The notes beneath the pieces are model-generated. The model worked only from the letters and a program-made list of their open reading frames with translations. It had not been told where the DNA came from and ran no database searches. Below are positions 11,155 to 22,882 of a stretch of 64,000 bases of DNA, piece after piece. Source of the stretch: Carnegiea gigantea. Taxonomy: Eukaryota > Streptophyta > Magnoliopsida > Caryophyllales > Cactaceae. The position numbers were made by a program, and so were the translations under genes. Each line of letters begins with the position of its first letter. The first letter of the stretch is position 1. The stretch covers positions 2,377,001 through 2,441,000 of the forward strand of contig JAKOGI010000008.1 in the NCBI GenBank assembly GCA_029747015.1. Reading direction: 5' to 3'.

Positions 11155-14100
11155 GGTCTAGGCGCGACCTAGGTAGTTTCTGATCTCCTGGCCTTCTACG
11201 GAGACTTGCGCCTAAACTGGTCTTCTTTCGGAGGCCAAAAGAAGCAAACCTGAAATGGAGGATATGTTACGCAACCTTAGCAACCTCCACAGTATCTTTG
11301 TAGATTCAAGGGGGCGTGCCGGGGGCCTGGCTCTCCTCTGGGACAAGAGCGTTACGGTAAACTTCCTCTCGTGCTCCCTTCATCATATCGACGTCACAGT
11401 AACCTTTACAAGTGATGATGCTCTCTGGCGTTTCTCGGGCATTTATGGCTGGCCCGAATCTCACCATAAATTGAAGACGGGACAGTTAATCTCAGACCTA
11501 AAGATACACTCCTCTCTGCCTTGGCTTATTGGAGGAGACCTCAAGGAAATATTCTATCACAACGAGAAAAAAGTAGGCCCTCCAAAATCCCAATCTTCCA
11601 TTGATGATTTTCGGTCTTCTTTCATTGATAATGGCCTCTATGATCTTGGGTATTCAGGCTATGATTTCACATGGTGCAACTTCTAAGAGAACGGGATAGT
11701 GGTCGAAGAGAAACTAGACCGTTTCCTCGCTGACACCGAATGGTCTCTAATTTTTCTAGATGCTGCAGTATCCCATGTAGCCTTTGATATGTCAGACCAT
11801 CTTCCCATCTTGCTAAAATGTGCCCCATGCAGCACCGATAGCGATGCCCGACGGAAGAGGTTTATGTTTGAAAACATGTGGCTGACTGATTCCTCTTGTC
11901 GAGACACTGTATGTGCAGCATGGTCCTCGGTTTCGAGCTCACACACAGTAGAGAACATGCTCTATCGCCTGGAGAAATGCGTAGCCTATCTTATGGAATG
12001 GAATCAGTCCACCTTTGGCCATGTGGGGCAAAAAATCCGAGACCTTGAACAGCAACTCAGAACGCAACGTGATGCCATCATACGTCATCAAATGTTGGGA
12101 CTTATTAGAGATTGGCGCAAAAAAGAGGAGATCCTTTGGTGGCAAAGAGCCTGTTCCGACTACCTCAAGTTTGGTGACTCCAACACACGATGGTTCCACT
12201 CCTGGGCCAATACGCGGAAAAAGAAAAATACTATTGCCGGCCTAAAGGACGCTAATGGTACATGGCAGACAAAGTCGGAAGATATTCGAACATTGTTACA
12301 CAATATTTCGATGAGCTCTTCACCACGTCGTACCCCAGTGGTATAAATGAAGTGCAGGAATGTATTCAACCCAGGGTCACGGTCGAAATGAATGCCTCCC
12401 TCTGCTTGCCTTACACACATGAAGAAGTGAATCAGGTGCTGACCCAAATGCACCCTCATAAGTCTCCAGACCCTGATGGCATGAACGCCTTATTCTTCCA
12501 AAATTTCTGGGACGCCATAGGTGATGATGTGTCCACTGCTATTCTATCCATTCTCCATGGACACGCGATACCCCCAAAGCTAAACTGTACTTTCATGGCT
12601 CTTATCTCGAAAAAGTAGAAGCCCAAACTGACTTCAGTATTTCGGCCAATAAGCCTCTGTAACGTGGTCTACAAGCTGATTACCAACGTTATAGTAAATC
12701 GTTTAAAGCCTTGGTTACCTGGTATCATCTCGGAGAGGCAGGGAGCTTTTGTCCATGGGCGTTCGATCTCAGATAACATTCTAATTGCCCTCGAGGTCCT
12801 GCATGCGATGCGAGGTGACCCTAGCTCAAATGGTTCAATGGTCGTAAAGTTAGATATGTCCAAAGCATTCGGCAGAGTTGAATGGCCGTTTCTTGCCAAC
12901 GTTATGCTCTGATTGGACTTCTGTCAGCAATGGGTTGATCTCGTTATGAAGTGCATCAAGTCTGCCTCCTTTTCCTTTCTCATCAATGGACATCCCGAAG
13001 GCCACATCATTCCTACCCGCGACATCCGGCAGGGTGACCCCGTCTCGCCTTACCTCTTCTTGTTTTGTTCTAAAGGACTCTCGGGCCTCCTTAGATGAGC
13101 GGTGGAGAGGGCCTCTATCTGCGGCTACTCATTGTGCCACAATGCATCGGTAATCTCTTACCTTCTATTCGCAGATGACACCATGATTTTCTGTATTACT
13201 GAATTGGACCAGGCTGTAGCCCTTAAAGACATTCTTCGCCAATATAAATTAGCTTCTGGACAAACCATAAACTTTGCCAAATCAGACGTTGTCTTCAACA
13301 AGGGAGTTCCTGCAGAACGAAGGAGCCAGATTACTATTTGGCTGGATATAAAGGAAGTACTATCTCATGACAAATACCTAGGTGCCCCCACCTTTGTTAG
13401 ACGATCCAGGAAAAAACCATTCCTCTTTCTAGTGGACCGCATCAATAAGCGTTTATCGGGATACATGGCTCAACTAGTTTCTTGGGCAGGTAGAGAAGTG
13501 CTGATAAAAGCTATAGCTCAAGCCATCTCTACCTATATTATGAGTCTTTTCAACCTCCCTAAGGAATTATGCCAGGCCATTCAATCTTCTACCTTTCGCT
13601 TCTGGTGGGGCCATAATTCGAAAATAGGAAAATTCACTGGATCAAGGCATCGCACTTATGCAAGAGAAAAGATGATGGAGGCCTAGGCTTTCGAGACATG
13701 GACTCTTCCAACGATGCACTATTAGCTAAACAAATCTGGAGGCTTCTCAAAGATAGTGACTACTTGGCTACACGCCTTCTACGGGCGAAATACTACCCAG
13801 ACGGAGACCTCTTCAATGCCTCACTGGGACCCATCCAAGCTTCACACGGCGAAGTTTAATGGGTGCTAGGCGGGTTATTCTTTGTGGGTCACGATGGCTT
13901 ATAGGGGATGGGCATCGCCTGAATGTTTGGGATGATCACTAACTGCCCGTCCTCACCCCATCAAGCCCATTACCCCAAAGTCTATAGCATGGGCAAATCT
14001 CAAAGTTTGTAATCTCATTGACCACGACTCGGGATGTTGGCGCACAGAGTTGGTGCATCAGATATTCCTAAATTGTGATGCTGAGCTCTTTCTAAGCATC

Positions 14101-15987
14101 TCGCTCTGTAACTCCTGGCCATCCGACAAGCTAATATGGCATTATCACTCCCAAGGAATTTTTACCGTTCGCTCTGCTTATCATATGCTTGCCTCCGAGT
14201 GTCAGGGTAGCACTGGATTTGCGTCAGTGCAAGGCCACTCCCTTTGGCGTGCTATATGGTGTTGCAACGTTCCCCCACGCATACGCCTATTCGGATGGAG
14301 AGCGGCTACCAGGAGTCTTCCCTCAGCTGATGCTGTTGCCAGACGTATACCGAGTTTTGCCATGAACTACAGCATCTGTGGTCACGTTGAAGAAACTGAC
14401 ACCATGCCATATTACATTGCCGCTGGCATCACAGGCTTGGCAAGGATGCGACTTTGATGTCGAGCTTTGGGAGGATAGCCGCTTCCATTCACTAGCAAAC
14501 TGCTTGGAAAATGGAAACCGAGCTCTCGACACTGATCACTTTGACAACATCCTGTCAGTCATGTGGGAATACTGGAAAACTCGTAACCGTTTTATTTTTT
14601 GGTAGGCCGGAACGTAGCCTGAGAGGACTAGGGAACAAAGCCATTGACTTTGTAGCTAGCTACCGTCGGGCCAAGGAAGAAACGTCCTCCCCACTGGTAG
14701 TAAAGCACCAAGACATGTGGCAACCCCCGATGTCAGGCTTCCTAAAGCTAAACTTTGATGGTGCCTCGATAGACAACGTCTTTACAGGGTGGGACTTTGT
14801 ACTCCGAAACCACAGCGGCGATGTCCTTCTTGCAGGGGCCAAGCATAACATCGACGTAGCAGAACCCATCATCGAAGAAGCTAAATCCTGTCCCCATGCT
14901 CTAAAGTACGCCTTCCAGTTTGGGGCTAGCAACATTATCGTGGAAGGTGATTGCCTCCCTTTGATCAACATGCTCAAATCTAGCCAGATTTCGAACACTA
15001 CTGTCGGTTTTTTCATTAGAAATATTCTTTCTTTCAGCGTCAACTTTGATTTAATATATTGGTCTTTTGTTAAGAGAGGGGGTAATACGGTAGCCCATGA
15101 CCTCACTCATAGGCAGCCCTATAGTAATGAGAGTGTACTGTGGGAAACTACTGTCCCTAAAGGCATTCTATACAGGACCACATATGACATATATGCATAT
15201 GTTTACAACAATATAATGTAACACCCCCTCTTTTTCCTATCAAAAAAAAAAAAAGCTTTCCCAAGTATCCAACATGGAAACTTAGTGTCGTATATATAAA
15301 ATAACTGCATAAATTATCAAATTATAATATTATTCCTACATGCACTATTAAATGTTAAAACCGCATGCCACAGCATGCTGAGCAGATTTTGACTCTGGAA
15401 AATGATCATATGATGCTTTTGTTGTGCCTCAACTGAGCTATTTTAATTTTTTTTTTACCCTTCCCCAGCTGCATAGGGCAATGTTGTATTCAACGAAGCC
15501 AAAGAAGTTTTTTTATTTAAAAAAAAAGAAGTTTTTAAAATAAAAATTAGTTGGTTGATCAATGGATTGTTATTTTACTAGAATCTAATTGTGAATTAGC
15601 CACATAAGTCTTAACTATGAGTAGAACTGAGTCCAGGGTTGAGATTAAAAGTTAATGCAACTTGAGTGGCAACTTGCTAACATGTGATAGCTGTCCCTCT
15701 TTTTAACAACCGATTGGGTAAAAATAATGACCCTTGTCGATTAGAATGTGGAAAAAGCAAAGGAGTACTAATATGTATAGGTTGTTTTTTTTCCCCCCTT
15801 TTACGTATAATAATGTATGTATGTAAAACAGACACACGCATAGAAAAATGAATAATTAGTAAAATCAAATTTAATATGTAATCTTCTTTGACTTTCACTC
15901 TAATGATGTTAATAATCTTGTTTTTTTAATCAGATCTAACTTATTCCCCCATCTTGAATCCAAAATTTATCAATCAATAATTATGTA

Positions 15988-16330
15988 GTAAAATGATAAA
16001 TATCTTGCTAAAAGATATTTTGTAAATGTCTTATTTTGATCTAAAAATCATATTATAAAAATATTTTTAAATAGAAAAAAAGATATGATTGAACAGTGAG
16101 AGCATATTATAACTTATAAATTATATGAATTCATTTTTATATCTATAATTTACCATATTTCTAAAATATGCATATTATATGCCATCACGGACAGGATTAA
16201 TACAATTAGAGCATCATTTAATATATACTTCTTCGGCATAGCCAATAAATATTTAAACTTGTCAATTTGTAATTAAGTGTAATCATTAAAAATTTGATAA
16301 TTTTAAATTATAGAGCATATTAATTTAGAA
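15988..16330. mobile_element. MITE copy lacking its right end
   Basis: It begins GTAAAATGATAAATATCTTG and follows the same internal order as the copy at 16411-16803 (ATGATTGAA, TTTATAAATT, ATTTGATAATTTTAAA-type blocks). It has no matching right inverted repeat, so it is either truncated or the second copy inserted beside it. Confidence 0.5.
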
Positions 16331-16410
16331 TGAACCAAAACTTTCTTGCGGCAAAATATATGCTATCACTCATTAAGTAATCATATATGATCTCATACTT
16401 ATATTTACAA

Positions 16411-16803
16411 GTAAAATGATAAGTGTCTTGCTACAAGACACTTTTTAAGTGTCTTGTTTTTACTTAAAATGTATCTTATTGCCTATTAAATTGGAAAAAA
16501 ATAATATGATTGAATAGTAAAAGAATGTCAAAATTTATAAATTGTATAAAATCATCATTTTATACATAATCTTTCACATTTATAAAATTACACATATGAT
16601 ATATCTCGCGAATAGAGTTGAGCTAATTTGAGTGTCAGTTTATATTTATTTGCATAACTAATGAATATTAAAGTTTTATAACTCATAATAAGTTATAATT
16701 AATCAAAATTTGGTATTTTTAAATCATAAAATATATTAATTTAAGTTGAGACAAGACATTTAAGGATGTCTTATAGCAAGACACGTATCATCACCTTATT
16801 TAC
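16411..16803. mobile_element. MITE with ~50 bp terminal inverted repeats
   Basis: The left end GTAAAATGATAAGTGTCTTG is matched by the reverse complement of the right end, which reads GTAAATAAGGTGATGATACG and then TGTCTTGCTATAAGACA. The inverted repeats extend about 50 bases with mismatches. Each arm also carries a small internal hairpin (GTGTCTTG-CTA-CAAGACAC on the left). It ends 36 bp past the stop codon of the WD40 gene, so it probably forms that gene's 3' flank or 3' UTR. Confidence 0.6.
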
Positions 16804-16838
16804 AACATAAGTTTCGCAACACAAACATCATGCAAATA

Positions 16839-18608
16839 TCAAAGGCAGGGAATCCAAACTCTCCAAACCTTAATATCACAATCCAAACTCCCACTGTATA
16901 CCAAATAAGATCTCCCCCTGCCCCAACCCCAACCCGAACCCGAACTATTCGGATCCACAGCCGCAGCCAAACACTTAACGGGTTTCAAATGGCCTTCCAA
17001 CACAGCCAGACATTCATAACTACTCCTCTTATCATCAACCTCTGGTGATGAGGATGATGTTCTTCTCCATATTCTGATGGTCTTATCAGCTGATCCGCTA
17101 ATCAAGAGATCATCTACTACAGCAAGGCACAGGATAGCCTTGGTGTGCCCTCTAAGTGCCCCAGCCACCACCATGTGTTCTCCTTCTCCACCGTTGGATT
17201 GGCTGTGATTTCTCTCCCACACTATGATTGATCGATCACACGCTCCAGAATAGAGGACGTTGCCATCGGTGGTGAGGGCGAGTGCATTGACAGCTGACCT
17301 GTGCTTCTCTAGGGTGGAGACTAGAGAGTGCTTTCTCTCTCCTTCCCTCTTCCTCCACACTTTTATAGTCCGGTCAGCCGATCCAGTGTAGACGTCCCCA
17401 TCCTTGGACAGTGCAACCGCGTTGATGGCATCATCGTGGGCCCCCGCCACCGACTCCACGCACCGGAAGTCCTTAGTCCGCCACACCTTGAACGTCCGGT
17501 CCCATGACGCCGAGTACAGGTGGGCCCCGTCTTGTGACAACGCCAAGGCCGATACTGTGTCTACGTGGTGAACCCATGTGCATGACTTGTGCCTCCTCAC
17601 CTGCATATACATATCGGGTGGTTGGAGTTGAGTCAAAATCAAATTCGGATAATAAAATAGATGTAAGTTGAAATTTCGAGGGAAAAAAAGAGGGAAACAC
17701 TAAATAGTATAAGATTGGAGTAACAGAAGTTGAGTCATGATCAAATTCAAACAATAAAACTAGAAGAAAATATTATGTTGAAAGCTACAAATTTTGGGGA
17801 AAAAAGGAAATATAATGTTCATATATATTCAAGACCATTATGATTGGAAGCCTTAAGTCAATACATAACAAGCATGAATATATAGGCATTTAAGAATCAA
17901 TTCAATTAAAAGTTTAAATTGATGATTATAATTCTGAGAATATTTTAATATTCTATAGTATTGCAAAGTTTTAAGTAATGAAATTGGACAAAATTTTTGA
18001 ACAGCAGTAGTGCTGACCTGGATGTAGTTTTTAGCAGAGAAGACTCTGAGGAGACGGTCGTTAAGAGTGGGTAGGATAGCTACGCATTCATACGACCTCT
18101 TCTGATGGGTGGTACTGTCATCGTTATTATTGATTTTCCATACTCGGATCTTATGATCCTGGTGGGCACTGAAGAGCTTGTCACCTAAGACCACCAAGGA
18201 CTTGACGGCGGCGCCCTTGGTGGTGGCGACCGGGTTGGGTGGTTGGGGGATAAGATTGTTGCGTGGCCAGACACGGATCTCATCGTTGTAGGAGCCGCTG
18301 TAGAGGTGTTTCCCGGAGATGATGAGCGAGAAGACATGGGAGGTGTGGCCTTTGAGGGTGGAGATGCACTGGTGGTGGACGGTGGTGGTGGATGGAGGTG
18401 GTTGTTGGGGGTGGTGGTCGAGGAGGTGGTGGGAGGTGGAGGCGGAGAGAGAAGGGACGGATTGGAGGCTGCGTTGGGAGGAGAGAGAGGAGGAGGAGGA
18501 GGAGGAGGCGGAGGAGGAGTAGAAGTAGCGGCGGCGGTTGGAGTAGGAGTGGGAGTGGGAGAGAGAGTGGTCTTCTTTCTCACCGGAGTGGCATGAAGGC
18601 AGTCCCAT
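16839..18608 (-). CDS. JINGUBANG-like WD40 repeat protein
   Basis: Two exons, 18608-18018 and 17600-16839, join at CAG|GTCAGC...GCAG|GTGAGG to encode 450 residues. The ATG at 18608 (MGLPSC) is chosen over an upstream in-frame Met because the family starts there and it follows a short purine-rich leader. A low-complexity Ser-rich N-terminus (about 20-70) leads into seven WD40 blades. Their closing motifs are EIRVW (110-114), KIRVW, TFKVW, TIKVW, SIIVW, TIRIW and DIKVW, which fits one seven-bladed propeller. Arabidopsis JINGUBANG (At2g26490) regulates pollen germination; whether this copy does so is unknown. A TTTAAATA box lies at 18693-18686 on this strand, about 80 bp before the ATG. Confidence 0.9.
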
Positions 18609-19030
18609 TTTTCTCTCCTCCTCTCTGTTTATGATATGGGGTAATTGATGGTAGCTGGGGACTGAGTCCTCCAAATTGAAGGGTGTATTTAAAGATGGGG
18701 GCAATCCAAGGAGATGCCAATGCTAATATTCCACGTCATTTTCTTTTTTTTTAAAAAAACCTTTTAAGGATCATTTTACTATCAATCAATCTCACATTCA
18801 GTTATCAGTTTATCACTATTCATATAACTTATTGTAAAAGCTGACATTATAGCTTAATGTCAGTAGTCGATCACTTAATTAATCCCCTAAATGTGTGCTT
18901 GAAAAGTGAAAAATCTACTCGCCATGAACTAACATTAATCAACTCCTATTAATAGTGCATCAGTGACCCCCAAAAAAAAAAAAAAAATGGAACAGACACA
19001 TCTATAATAAATTTTAATAATTGATAGAAG

Positions 19031-19395
19031 TATGTTCTTTTCAATTAATTATCATAAGTAACTTATTATTGATAAGTGTTAATGAGTATTGATCAGTGTT
19101 GATCACGGCTAAAATTATGAGAAGAAAATATGACTAAGGAGATGTTCTAGTTAAATTATCATGAGTACTCATCAGCAGTATTTAGCACGAATCAGCACTC
19201 ATCGGTACTCATCATCACCAATCATCACTGATCAACACTTAGCCATACTTTCTCTTCGCAATTTTGGCCATGATCAATACTAATAAGCAGCCATTGGTAG
19301 TGATAAGTCTTGATATGCATTAACCAGTACTATTCAGCACTTATGGACATTGATCAGCAATAAGTTACTTATAATATGTTAAAAAACATATCTTA
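19031..19395. mobile_element. foldback MITE, copy 1
   Basis: Almost the whole element is one long imperfect inverted repeat. The left arm starts TATGTTCTTTTCAATTAATT and passes GGCTAAAATTATGAGAAG. The right arm, reverse-complemented, starts TAAGATATGTTTTTTAACAT and passes GGCCAAAATTGCGAAGAG. The arms meet in a block of short TCATCA/CAGCACTCATC repeats. A shorter relative is at 57251-57455. Confidence 0.55.
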
Positions 19396-20640
19396 AGTAT
19401 TGATAAGTTTTGAATATTGATGATAAGTATCTATAGTAAGTTGAAAAGGATAAACCTTAGGTATTTATTATTTATTCAAGGATTACTCTAACAAAAGTCA
19501 CCTTCACATTCAATTTAAAAGTTACTACATATAAAATATTAAAATTACTTATAAATTAGTATATTTTACTATATCTCTTATTTGAAACGATCTCATTAAA
19601 AAAAAAAAAAAAAAAAAACCTGCGTTTCCTACTGCACTGAACAGAGTTCGACGACAAAAATGGAAAGGGGACGATGTCAATGTGGCCCAAATGCATGTAG
19701 GCAAAGAACACAGAGGATGGAACGGAAAAGATAAATGAAGGCCCACCCCCCGTAAGATGGTAACTCATAGTTGTCAATGGTAGGTAAGCCATACGATGCA
19801 TACCGTACGCTGAGCAACTTATGATTGGCAGCAGGAGGAAGTAGGTAGGCCTTCCTTGCCACCATTTTCCACGAGCCTTTTGTTGCTGCCAGCTGCTCCT
19901 TTTAAGTTCAAATAATGAGTGCTGAATTTCAGTTTTTAGGTTAGATTATATTCTATATATTGATCACAGTCTGATCTATGTACCAACCACATGAGTGTTT
20001 CTTGCTTTCTGCACGCAGTCAATTTCAGTTTTTAGGTTAGATTATGTATATATCTTGACCCATTGAGATAATTAAATTAATTATTCATATAGGTTACTGT
20101 TTTATCTGGTGAAATTGTGCGGATTTCAAGCTCAGACGATAATCGGATTTTCAACTGAGTGTGCAACGTCTTTTGCCATGCACTGACGCTGAATGTCATT
20201 TTCTGGATGTAGAAAACCACGTCAATATGTATGGGGCATTAACCCATAGAAAGGGCAGATTATAGTCGACAGAACTATCATAGGGAGTGTAATTCTTATC
20301 AATCTTTATTCATTAGACTTGCTCAGTATAATTCGTTCGTTAGCTGTATTTAGATTTATATTATACTACTATATATAGTTTTATTGAGAAACAACTGAGG
20401 TCTGGCGATATATTTGCTCCATTTTCAATGGTTAATTGATTTATAAATTAAATAAGAATGGTTCTCCTAATCCAGTAGAACACTAGAATCGGTTTAGAAA
20501 TTGAAAACTTAAAGCTGGAGATCGATCGAGTAATCAAAGGAACCTCAGCCGGAAACCGTATTTTAGTCTTACCACATGAAAAACCAATATATGCAGTAAT
20601 TCTTCTCTAGAATATGTATCATACTAAATACATGCGTTTA

Positions 20641-21060
20641 TGGCCGTGTTCGGCAACAGCGTTTTGGGTAACGTTAGTATTTTGATCAGGTTAATACACT
20701 AATCAGTTAATTGTTAGTGTTCGGTGAACTAGTATTTTGACTAGTATTTTAAGTAGCATTTAGCGTTTTAAGCAGCGTTTTTAAAAAGCGAATAGTATTA
20801 ACGTTTGACATTTAAAAGTAGTGTTTCATATTTTTTAGCCAAAAATATCCTTTAAAAATATTATCTTTGAAAATTATCTATATCCTTTTATGTCAATTTA
20901 CATTAATCATCTAACATAACAGCTAAATTTATCGAACACATTAGTCTCAACAGCTAACCTAAACAGCTGTCCGCTAATAGCTAAATTAGAAACGATATCC
21001 GCTATTTAAACAGGTATCCACTACTTAAACCGCTATCCGTTTTTTAAACAGCTAATTTTA
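20641..21060. mobile_element. possible degraded MITE
   Basis: It begins GGCCGTGTTCGGCAACAGCG, a start common among plant MITEs, followed by repeats of AGCGTTTTAAGCAGCG and CTATCCGCTATTTAAAC type. I could not find a matching right terminal repeat, so the right boundary is a guess. Confidence 0.3.
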
Positions 21061-21484
21061 TCAAATGGGATCTATATCTAAAAATTTTTCCAACCGATGA
21101 GCTTAAATGTGCGCTAAAAGATAATATTAAATAACTGAAAAGGCCTTAAAAAAAGTCTCAAATTTAAGTAAACCTGGCAGCAGCTGGCACTAAGCCGGAC
21201 ATTATCAAGGACATATAGAAAATTGCAGAACTTGTACACGAGGAAAGTCTGGATTGATTCGATTCTATCATTTTTACAAATCAAGAAGACATTTGCCTAC
21301 CCTAATCCTGCCAAATAGACGTCTTCATGCTCCGTAAACAGAGCCACGTAGACGAATGTCACTATAACCCCTCGCCAAAACCCTGAAACAGGCTCTTTTT
21401 CAATCATATTATCAAGTCAATACACTAATATTTGAGCACACCTCAAAATATATTTTTAGAGTATGTATTTTTTTAGAGGTACGG

Positions 21485-21511
<27 letters not shown>
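21485..21511. repeat. AT microsatellite
   Basis: A pure TA dinucleotide run in intergenic DNA. Confidence 0.9.
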
Positions 21512-21518
<7 letters not shown>

Positions 21519-21614
21519 TTTTTATATGATAAATATATATAAGTAAAAAACAAATACATGCTATTAGTAAAGACCTTAACTATATTTAACTTATACAAAC
21601 TTAAAAGTTAAAAC

Positions 21615-22211
21615 TAGGAGTGGCAATGGGACAGGTACGGGATAGATTTAACCGTATTCACACCCATATTCATTTTCAAAATACATACCCGTATCTATAT
21701 TCATACCAATCGGGTGCTATAAAATTATACATATACACATACCCATTGGGTATATATAACGGGTATGCGGGTTTTATTTAAGTACATATAGATAAAAAGA
21801 AGCTGAATCCATTTTGTACCCATATTCGACATCAAATGGCTAATATGTCACATTAACATTAAGCTTCTAACAATATATTATATCATGTCGAATACAACTA
21901 AAAGTTTGTCCATCAAAACAATAAATTAGCACTTCACAATTACAGATTTTAGCAAAATGTATCACCAAATTCTTGAATACTATACCACTCAAAGCAACTA
22001 ACGAAATATCCAAGTATAAAGTACAAATTAGAACTTTAAACAAACGGGTACATGTTTTATATTGGGCGGATATGAGGTCGGTACAGAACGGGTATCGATA
22101 AAACGTATATGAGACGGATATGGGGCAAGTAAAACCTGTATCTATATTCATACCTATATCCGTATTTATTTTAATAATATCCGTCATATACTCATTTTTT
22201 TACCACCCATA
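21615..22211. mobile_element. degraded hAT-like MITE
   Basis: The left end TAGGAGTGGCAATGGGAC has the TAGGGRTGGCAA form of hAT terminal repeats. The reverse complement of the right end reads TATGGGTGGTAAAAAA. The interior repeats GGGTAT/ATACCC motifs (ACGGGTATGCGGGT). The flanking 8-mers do not match, so the boundaries are approximate and the copy looks old. Confidence 0.45.
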
Positions 22212-22599
22212 CTTATACTTACTGAAGCACGTTTTGCAAATTCTAGATAAGTACGATTTTTTTTAATCGGCCCCAGACTTAAAACACCACGCAACCTTCT
22301 GTAAGACCAAGGCCTGGTGAATTGACCTCCAAGGCCGAATACCGAGAGCAGCCTGAATTATTATTTTTTTGGGGGGCCCAATCAAAAAGAAAAGTTAATC
22401 TAAATCTAAATTTACAGTACATTGGTGCGTGTAGATATTTTTTAATCAGGATAATATTAATAACCGTTATTTGTCAGGGGCGAAGGCAACGTGGGGTCAC
22501 TAGGATCACCCAATCCCCCTCTCCAAAAAAAATTTAGTATAAGTCAAAAAATTAAAAAAATTCAAAATTGAGATATGTATTATGTTTGTGGAAGAGAAA

Positions 22600-22690
22600 T
22601 ATGAAAACTGGATAGCTTAGTAGTTGAGTGCCTGGCTTTGTGTGTTGATGGTCGCGAGTTTGAACCTTCCCCTTTTCATGTTTTTGTTTT
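22600..22690 (+). repeat. tRNA-like SINE fragment or tRNA pseudogene
   Basis: TAGCTTAGTAGTTGAG near 22615 resembles a Pol III A box. CGCGAGTTTGAACCTTCC about 40 bases later resembles a B box. The sequence does not fold into a full cloverleaf by eye, so it is not called as a tRNA gene. It lies between the ends GTCAGGGGCGAAG (22475) and CTTCGTCATTG (near 22735), which could bound a larger repeat. Confidence 0.35.
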
Positions 22691-22866
22691 TTTCAATTCT
22701 GACCCCCCTCTCCAAATTTTCTGACTTCGTCATTGCTATCTATCCTCGTTAAGTAGGCTCGTAGGATGTAACTGTATAAGCTAAGGTGCTAGGGGGGAGC
22801 AAATGATCGAATTAATTTAATTTACTGTGTAGTGTGGTGACTGCAAATACTGCCTGTGGCCAAGTT

Positions 22867-22882
22867 CCCCCCCCCCCCCCCC
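22867..22882. repeat. C homopolymer (16)
   Basis: Sixteen consecutive C in non-coding DNA. Confidence 0.85.

Larger units (their letters stand above)
8448..15221 (+). pseudogene. LINE ORF2 (endonuclease-RT-RNase H), split and broken
   Basis: ORF2 begins with ATA AGT ATC CTA at 8448, where an ATG would be expected, and reads ILCLNCRG before the solo LTR. It resumes at 11155 with GLGAT, so the L1 endonuclease N-terminus CRGLG is rebuilt across the insertion. Downstream come the endonuclease (GGDLKEIF in place of the usual GGDFNEI, and SDHLPILL, to about 11820), then the reverse transcriptase. The RT shows SPDPDGMNALFFQ near 12470, FRPISLCN spanning the frame near 12645, KLDMSKAFGRVEW near 12847 and the catalytic FADD at about 13170. 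A zf-RVT region (PPRIRLFGWRA) lies near 14272 and RNase H (LNFDGAS) near 14750. Stops lie at about 11684, 12616, 12910 and 13096, and there are frame changes near 12250-12340 and 14400-14510. Confidence 0.85.
7111..15254 (+). mobile_element. degenerate L1-like non-LTR retrotransposon (LINE)
   Basis: The element has ORF1 (DUF4283 plus zinc knuckle) and ORF2 (endonuclease, reverse transcriptase, zf-RVT, RNase H), and ends in a 13-A tail at 15242-15254. About 2.68 kb of the span is a later solo LTR inserted at the start of ORF2, leaving a LINE of about 5.5 kb. Both ORFs carry several stops and frameshifts, so it is inactive. A possible degraded target duplication is AAAGCTCACCCAAGTAATCC at 7091-7110 and AAAGCTTTCCCAAGTATCC at 15252-15270. 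The 5' boundary is therefore tentative. Confidence 0.85.
15271..16838. other. intergenic, AT-rich, MITE-bearing
   Basis: There is no gene between the LINE tail and the WD40 gene. 15271-15987 is AT-rich with nothing recognisable. 15988-16803 contains two related MITE copies listed separately. Confidence 0.6.

Noticed and set aside
18185..18634. Pro-, Gly- and Arg-rich frames on both strands
   Set aside because: Shadows of the Ser-rich, low-complexity start of the WD40 gene in other frames.
22600..22690. Functional tRNA gene
   Set aside because: A- and B-box-like words are present, but I cannot form acceptor and anticodon stems.
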